The position numbers and the translations under genes are program-made. This document shows, one piece after another, positions 59,234-64,000 of a stretch of 64,000 nt of DNA (positions are counted from its first letter, which is position 1; the number at the start of each line of letters is the position of its first letter). Under the pieces are notes generated by a model. It saw nothing but the letters and a program-made list of their open reading frames with translations, did not search any database and was not told the DNA's origin. The stretch is from DATLYB01 sp964502525. Lineage in GTDB: Bacteria; Bacteroidota; Bacteroidia; Chitinophagales; CAIOSU01. The stretch lies in assembly GCA_964502525.1 (NCBI GenBank), contig CAZCXH010000001.1, positions 57,055 through 121,054 on the forward strand. Direction: 5' to 3'.

Positions 59234-59260
59234 CGGGATAAAATGTAAGATTTTATCCCG
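59234..59260. promoter_or_regulatory. Perfect 11-bp hairpin between divergent genes
   Basis: CGGGATAAAAT / ATTTTATCCCG with a five-base loop, in the space between the Mpo1-like and PhyH-like genes. TAGTTTTG, an exact TAnnTTTG box, follows at 59270-59277. A dyad this exact upstream of a promoter box could be an operator. Confidence 0.4.
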
Positions 59261-59364
59261 TGGACGGTATAGTTTTGTTGGGGTTGAACGGATTGTTCGC
59301 CTGATGGGCGCGCTATGGCGGTGAGAGGAATATAATCAATTAAATATTAACAAATACGTCAACT

Positions 59365-60225
59365 ATGAGGCCTATTTTCAGAGATGCCGTTTTGCAACAG
59401 CAATTCGACAGGGATGGATTTATCTTGATTGAAAATGTGCTTTCTCAGGAGCAAATGGAGGAATTGGAAAAGCTGTTCAGAACAATTGAGCCGGATGGAT
59501 TAGACCGGATGTACAGCAACATTTACGATCGGTCAAAGGATGAAAATGTAAATATTGACCGGGTTATCAGGAAATGCATTTCAGAAAAACTTAACAGTGT
59601 TTTACAAAACTTTGTCTTGTTCCAATGCGTGTTTCTGGTGAAAGGCGTTGGTCCGGGGGGCGTTTCAATTCTTCACCAGGATTGGAGTTCTGTTGACGAA
59701 GACCGCTTTGAATCTCTGAGCATCTGGTGTCCGCTTACGGATACGAACGAGGAAAACGGCTGTTTGTATGTGGCTAAGGGCAGCCACCGCATTTTCAGAA
59801 CAATACGCTGTTTTACCCATCCCACTGTCTTTATGGAGTTCGATAATGAAATTGAACCTTTTGTTGCCCCCGTATATGTGAAAGCCGGGCAGGCCGTGCT
59901 ATACGCGCACAACCTTTTTCACGGTTCGAAACCGAATAACTCAGGAACCGCCAGGATTGCGGTTACTGCCGGCATCTTTCCTGATGAGGCAAAAACCTTG
60001 TTTTATTACCAGGATAAAACAAAACCGGATGTTATTGAAATCTTTGAAACCAATGAAGAGTTTTTCCAGAGCGGCATTGCAAAATACTTCAATCATGCAA
60101 GACCTGATCACCTGTTGAAAGCGGGGGAGTTGAAAGGCAGGTTCCGAATTACCAGAGATGAATTCATAGCTGAAATGAAGAAGAGAAGGTTCAATCCCAA
60201 TTTTGCGGCAGAAGCAGAGTTATGA
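59365..60225 (+). CDS. Phytanoyl-CoA dioxygenase (PhyH) family protein
   Basis: Fe(II)/2-oxoglutarate-dependent dioxygenase fold, 286 residues. Metal triad: His104 and Asp106 (ILHQDWSS) with His186 (NLFHGSKPNN), and Arg197 for 2-oxoglutarate. NGCLYVAKGSHR and VKAGQAVLYAHNL are typical. The substrate cannot be inferred: family members hydroxylate lipids, antibiotics and small metabolites. The start ATG follows an AT-rich leader. It stands alone, and a solo end of repeat family 1 (TTTTTAGAACTGCCC) comes right after its stop. Confidence 0.9.
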   Translation: MRPIFRDAVLQQQFDRDGFILIENVLSQEQMEELEKLFRTIEPDGLDRMYSNIYDRSKDENVNIDRVIRKCISEKLNSVLQNFVLFQCVFLVKGVGPGGVSILHQDWSSVDEDRFESLSIWCPLTDTNEENGCLYVAKGSHRIFRTIRCFTHPTVFMEFDNEIEPFVAPVYVKAGQAVLYAHNLFHGSKPNNSGTARIAVTAGIFPDEAKTLFYYQDKTKPDVIEIFETNEEFFQSGIAKYFNHARPDHLLKAGELKGRFRITRDEFIAEMKKRRFNPNFAAEAEL

Positions 60226-60275
60226 TTGAGTCTGCTCTGTTTTTAGAACTGCCCTTATTGCATTTTCATTTTTCA

Positions 60276-61265
60276 TTATAATGCCTTTTCCGCTTCCAGG
60301 AAAAATTGTTCCCTGCTGATAGGAGCAACACCCACCTGTTCGCAGGCCAAGCCTCCGGCTATGTTCACCAGCTTGCCGGTGGTTTCCAGGTCAATGCCGC
60401 TGGCAACACAGAGCGAAACAGCGCTCAATACCGTGTCACCGGCCCCTGAAACATCAGCCACCTGCCGGATTGAAGCGGGAAGCAAACGGCTTGTTTGATG
60501 ATCGGTTATAAAGGCGCCTCCTTCTGAAAGGGTAATCAGAGTGATGCGATTGTTCAGCTTTGCGTGTAAAACCGCTGCTGCCTGTTCCAGCGATTTACTT
60601 TGGGTCTTATCTGTTTCAATCCCCAGAGCATCATTCACTTCGCGAAGGTTGGGCTTGAACAATGCGACATTCTTGTATTCAAAGAAATTTCTTTTTTTAG
60701 GGTCAACAACAACCGGGATTTTTTTCTTTCCGCACAGATCTATGGTTGCATGGATGACATTGGGCGTAAGCACGCCCTTGTTATAATCCTGCAGGACAAC
60801 GACCGAGAATTTTCCGGAATTTATTGATTGAAATATTTTTTTAAGCAAAGAGCCCTCGTCTGCGGATGAAAGGTCTGATTCCGTTTCACTATCATAGCGC
60901 AACATTTGCTGATTGCGGCTGAAAATGCGCGTCTTTTCTGTTGTTATTCTGGATGAGCCGGCAAGCAACTGCCCGGATTGAATGCCGTTTTTTTTCAGCA
61001 GCCCGGTTATTTTCCTTCCTGCTTCGTCATTGCCCAAAACTGCGCAAATGGCGGCTTTGCCTCCCAGCGCCATGATATTCATGGCCACATTGCCCGCGCC
61101 TCCCAGCCGGCTTTCTGTTTTCTCGACATTGATTATCGGCACCGGTGCTTCCGGAGAGGTTCTGCTCACCCTTCCGAAAATGTAGGTGTCAAGCATGATA
61201 TCCCCGACCACAAGGGCATTTGCTTTAGAGAAACCTTTAATGATTTTGGATATTTTACCGGGCAA
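60276..61265 (-). CDS. rfaE1: PfkB-family sugar kinase, heptose-7-phosphate kinase (RfaE1/HldE-N) like
   Basis: 329 residues matching the kinase domain of HldE: VVGDIMLDTYIFGRVSRTSP, EAPVPIINVEKTESRLGGAG, NVAMNIMALGG, VVLQDYNKGVLT, VVVDPKKRNFFEYKNVALFK, PNLREVNDALG and the ATP/anion-hole motif VSGAGDTVLSAV. It would phosphorylate D-glycero-beta-D-manno-heptose 7-phosphate in LPS-core precursor synthesis. The cytidylyl/adenylyltransferase half (RfaE2) is absent here. Confidence 0.9.
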   Translation of the reverse strand: MPGKISKIIKGFSKANALVVGDIMLDTYIFGRVSRTSPEAPVPIINVEKTESRLGGAGNVAMNIMALGGKAAICAVLGNDEAGRKITGLLKKNGIQSGQLLAGSSRITTEKTRIFSRNQQMLRYDSETESDLSSADEGSLLKKIFQSINSGKFSVVVLQDYNKGVLTPNVIHATIDLCGKKKIPVVVDPKKRNFFEYKNVALFKPNLREVNDALGIETDKTQSKSLEQAAAVLHAKLNNRITLITLSEGGAFITDHQTSRLLPASIRQVADVSGAGDTVLSAVSLCVASGIDLETTGKLVNIAGGLACEQVGVAPISREQFFLEAEKAL

Positions 61266-61344
61266 GATATTAGTTTATTGGCTTATGATTATCACCGGCA
61301 TTTGTTGATGGAATTTGCACGCTGTTATTCAACCAATAAACCAA

Positions 61345-62544
61345 TTAACCAGTTACCAACTGCTCAACCGCATTCTTGATCCGTTCCACCGCTTTTCTGA
61401 TATTTTCTTCCGAGCATGCGTATGAAAGCCTGATGCAGTTATCATCTCCGAATGACTTGCCGCCAACCGTGGAAACATTGGCTGCTTTCAGCAGGAACAT
61501 GGCGAAATCATCGGAATCCTTAATTAAATCTCCGTCATAGGTTTTTCCAAACCAGGAACTGACATCAGGGAAAACATAAAAAGCTCCCTGCGGATTGTTC
61601 ACCCTGAATCCCGGAACATTCTTGAGCAGGCTGGTGACGAGGTCGCGCCTTTGCCTGAACGCATCGCGCATCTTGTAAGTTGGGGAGAGGTCGCCTGAGA
61701 CCGCAACCTCTGCCGCTTTCTGCGCAATGGAGCAGGTTCCGGAGGTAAACTGTCCCTGCATTTTATCGCAGGCTTTCGCAATCCAAAGCGGAGCTGCAAT
61801 ATAACCAAGCCTCCATCCCGTCATTGCAAATCCCTTTGAGAAACCATTCACCACCACCACCCGGTTTTTTATGTAATCAAATTGCGCAATGCTTTCATGC
61901 TTGCCGGCATAGGTGATGTATTCATATATCTCATCGGAAACAATATAAATATCAGGATATTTTGCCAAAACCTTCGCATAGGATTCCAGATCATCCCGCG
62001 TGAATACAGTTCCTGTTGGATTGCAAGGAGAACTGTAAATAATCATCCGTGTTTTAGGCGTAATGGCTTTTTCCAATTGTGCTGCCGTGAACTTGAACTC
62101 CGTTTCCACGGAAGTGGGAATGTTCACCATGTTTGCATCCGCCAGTTGAACCATGGCTGCATAACTCACCCAATAAGGCGATGGAACGATCACCTCGTCA
62201 CCGGGATTTACGATTGAAAGCACCACGTTGATAAGCGATTGCTTCGCCCCCGTTGACACCACGATCTGGTCTGAGGAATAGGTGAGATCATTGTCGCGCT
62301 TCAGCTTCTGGCAAATAGCTTTCCTCAGTTCCGGATATCCCGGAACCGGAGAATAATGGGTGTAGCCTTCGTTGATCGCCTTGATTCCGGCTTCCTTGAT
62401 GTGGCGGGGCGTGTCAAAATCAGGCTCGCCAAGGCTCAGGTTGATGATGTCTTTGCCTTCAGCCTTCAGTTCGCGGCCCAACTGAGCCATTTTAATGGTC
62501 GCTGACTCGCTCATGCGGTTGATTCTTTCTGATAATACTTCCAT
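61345..62544 (-). CDS. aspB: Class I/II aminotransferase, aspartate aminotransferase type
   Basis: PLP-dependent aminotransferase, 399 residues from ATG 62544 (MEVLSERINRMSESATIKMA); the frame upstream to 62625 has no similarity. Motifs: NLSLGEPDFDTPRHIKEAGI, YTHYSPVPGYPELRKAI, SSPCNPTGTVFT, IVSDEIYEYITY, and NGFSKGFAMTGWRLGY, whose Lys binds PLP. It belongs to the AspB-like I-gamma subgroup. It could use aspartate, tyrosine or other acids. Confidence 0.92.
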   Translation of the reverse strand: MEVLSERINRMSESATIKMAQLGRELKAEGKDIINLSLGEPDFDTPRHIKEAGIKAINEGYTHYSPVPGYPELRKAICQKLKRDNDLTYSSDQIVVSTGAKQSLINVVLSIVNPGDEVIVPSPYWVSYAAMVQLADANMVNIPTSVETEFKFTAAQLEKAITPKTRMIIYSSPCNPTGTVFTRDDLESYAKVLAKYPDIYIVSDEIYEYITYAGKHESIAQFDYIKNRVVVVNGFSKGFAMTGWRLGYIAAPLWIAKACDKMQGQFTSGTCSIAQKAAEVAVSGDLSPTYKMRDAFRQRRDLVTSLLKNVPGFRVNNPQGAFYVFPDVSSWFGKTYDGDLIKDSDDFAMFLLKAANVSTVGGKSFGDDNCIRLSYACSEENIRKAVERIKNAVEQLVTG

Positions 62545-62655
62545 TGAAATAGTTAATTTTTCGGCAGCGAAGTTAACAATGTTTAATCCATTACGTAAGA
62601 ATCTTTCGGAAGAGCAGCTCAACATTATCAGGCTGTTCTGCGTTAAAGGTCCATC

Positions 62656-63909
62656 ATGCCTGCGGGAAAAATAACATCTGTTCTGCTGTTGCTGGCTGCC
62701 ATTGGCGGTCTCCTCATCTATTCATCCGATCAGGAGATAACCCCTGTTTTTGAAACCACTACCGCTTCAGAACATCAGGAACCGGTCATCCTGGAAACGC
62801 TTTATGACATACCTGTAAAACATTATGACATAAAAACGCACCGGCTCAGGCGCGGGCAATTCCTCAGCGATATTGTTGTAAAAAGCGGCATTGATTTCCG
62901 AGAATTCATGGATATGAAAAATGCCTATAAAGATGTGTTTGATGAAAGGCGCCTGAAAGCCGGAAATCATTACTCGTTGTTTTTTCCGGCAGGAACCTCT
63001 GAAAAACCCGACTTTCTCGTTTACGAGATTAACGAAGTGGATTATGTGGTGTATGATTTTCCCAAGAAAAAAATATTCATCAAAACGAAAAAAGTAACCT
63101 TCAAAGAGAAAGTCGCTTCCGGCTCCATCAAATCATCGCTTCTGCAGTCTTTCGATGAAAATGGGCATAATCCGCAACTGGGAATGGAACTCTCCAACAT
63201 TTTCGCATGGGAGATTGATTTCTACAGGCTGCAAAAAGGTGACAGTTATAAAGTCATATACCAGGAAAAAAATATTGACGGCAAGCCTGCCGGAGTACAC
63301 AGGATTATCAGCGCGCTGTTCGAACATGAGGGCTTTCCCTTTTATGCGTTTTACTTTAATCCCGAAGGAGGGGAACGGGTAACGGGAGACTATTTCGATG
63401 AATCGGCAAACAGCCTGCGCAAAGAGTTTCTCAAGGCTCCCCTGAAATTCAGCCGCATCTCTTCGAGGTTTTCAAAAAACCGCCTTCATCCTGTGCTAAA
63501 GACGTACAGACCGCATTTGGGCGTGGATTATGCGGCTCCGAAAGGAACGCCAATCCTTTCAGTGGGAGATGGTATTGTGGAAGAAGTCTCTTATAATGCC
63601 AACAATGGCAACTATGTCAAGATAAGACACAACAGCACCTATTCAACCCAATACCTGCATATGTCGAAGTTTGCCAGCGGCATCAAGCGCGGGGCGAAAG
63701 TATCGCAAGGAGACATTATCGGGTATGTAGGCAGCACCGGGCTTGCCACAGGTCCTCATGTGTGCTTCCGTTTCTGGAAAAACGGGGTGCAGGTTGATCC
63801 TCTCAAAGTGCAAATTCCTCCGTCAAGGCCTGTTGACGCGAAATACCGTGGGGAATACGACAAGCAAGTGTCTGCAATGATGATGCAGTTGGAGTGTGTG
63901 GAATATTGA
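62656..63909 (+). CDS. M23-family peptidoglycan metallopeptidase with HxC site
   Basis: 417 residues: N-terminal membrane anchor (SVLLLLAAIGGLLIY), a Csd3/OapA-type middle region starting with a LysM-like segment (HRLRRGQFLSDIVVKSGID), and a C-terminal LytM domain. Zinc motif 1 is HLGVDYAAP (His287, Asp291). In the second motif, GPHVCFRFW, His368 is present but the usual next-but-one His is Cys370. Cys can bind zinc, so activity may be kept. Cell-wall DD-endopeptidase or regulator. Confidence 0.92.
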   Translation: MPAGKITSVLLLLAAIGGLLIYSSDQEITPVFETTTASEHQEPVILETLYDIPVKHYDIKTHRLRRGQFLSDIVVKSGIDFREFMDMKNAYKDVFDERRLKAGNHYSLFFPAGTSEKPDFLVYEINEVDYVVYDFPKKKIFIKTKKVTFKEKVASGSIKSSLLQSFDENGHNPQLGMELSNIFAWEIDFYRLQKGDSYKVIYQEKNIDGKPAGVHRIISALFEHEGFPFYAFYFNPEGGERVTGDYFDESANSLRKEFLKAPLKFSRISSRFSKNRLHPVLKTYRPHLGVDYAAPKGTPILSVGDGIVEEVSYNANNGNYVKIRHNSTYSTQYLHMSKFASGIKRGAKVSQGDIIGYVGSTGLATGPHVCFRFWKNGVQVDPLKVQIPPSRPVDAKYRGEYDKQVSAMMMQLECVEY

Positions 63910-63971
63910 AAGCGGTGCTTCTTTTAAACTTCCAACGAAAGTTGAACCTAAATTCCGCAAACTCAAATTCC

Positions 63972-64000
63972 ATGAACAATCAATTTCCCGCAGATACCGC
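63972..64000 (+). CDS. Start of an ORF cut by the window end
   Basis: ATG at 63972 begins MNNQFPADT and runs off the right edge. Too short to identify. Confidence 0.4.

Noticed and set aside
1..64000. tRNA, rRNA and transposase genes
   Set aside because: I looked for T-loop GTTCGA-type signatures, rRNA landmarks and DDE or HUH transposase motifs and found none that could be supported by eye; a covariance-model scan would be the decisive test.

Overview
The window comes from a Bacteroidota genome, probably a draft or metagenome assembly because it contains a 100-N scaffold gap. Several things point to this phylum: PorT and at least four proteins with type IX secretion (T9SS) sorting tails, FISUMP domains, DUF4199 and PiT-DUF47 gene pairs, promoters of the TAnnTTTG type, and many start codons without a strong Shine-Dalgarno. 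I cannot fix the order or family. Gene density is high, and most genes are housekeeping or envelope functions.

Layout. 1-7.3 kb: tyrS (cut by the window edge), glycosyltransferases, a TlpA-like thioredoxin, and a tight DUF4199/glycosyltransferase/non-catalytic dihydroorotase operon. 7.4-8 kb: a decayed nucleotidyltransferase plus RelE/ParE-like pair. 8-15 kb: YceI lipoprotein, PaaN-type aldehyde dehydrogenase, a TolC/adaptor efflux pair without its permease, and tadA. 15-23 kb: the rod-shape operon (mreB, mreC, mreD, mrdA, rodA) downstream of purN-purH. 23-30 kb: metallophosphoesterase, TolB-like propeller, Pit/DUF47 phosphate uptake, a secreted protein with four lipocalin-like repeats, and a TPR lipoprotein. 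30-34 kb: a sulfatase, then about 1.7 kb dominated by nested small repeats with one conserved-looking 58-residue gene. 34-41 kb: secreted adhesin-like protein, sixA, phosphopantetheinyl transferase, WD40 protein, dcd, porT, ubiE, engB. 41-47 kb: a sulfotransferase divergent from a four-gene FISUMP / arylsulfotransferase-like / arylsulfotransferase-like / FISUMP cassette, the best candidate for an undescribed system here. 47-50 kb: coiled-coil protein, YkuK, rpmE2, transaldolase-like fsa and the SRP RNA. 50-56 kb: a repetitive surface fibre protein with the assembly gap, a trypsin-like secreted protease and a PKD protein. 56-64 kb: acyl-CoA carboxyltransferase, outer-membrane protein, Mpo1-like, PhyH-like dioxygenase, heptose-kinase-like rfaE1, aspartate aminotransferase and an M23 peptidase.

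The most unusual non-coding content is a set of dispersed miniature repeats. At least three families of about 90-150 bp recur, some with terminal inverted repeats and target duplications. One copy is interrupted by a 582-bp element that itself contains nested inverted repeats. A short palindrome (AACCTGTCAGGTT type) lies 24-33 bases upstream of start codons at all three sites where it occurs outside genes. Gene boundaries given here often use an internal start rather than the longest open frame; the reason is stated in each entry.
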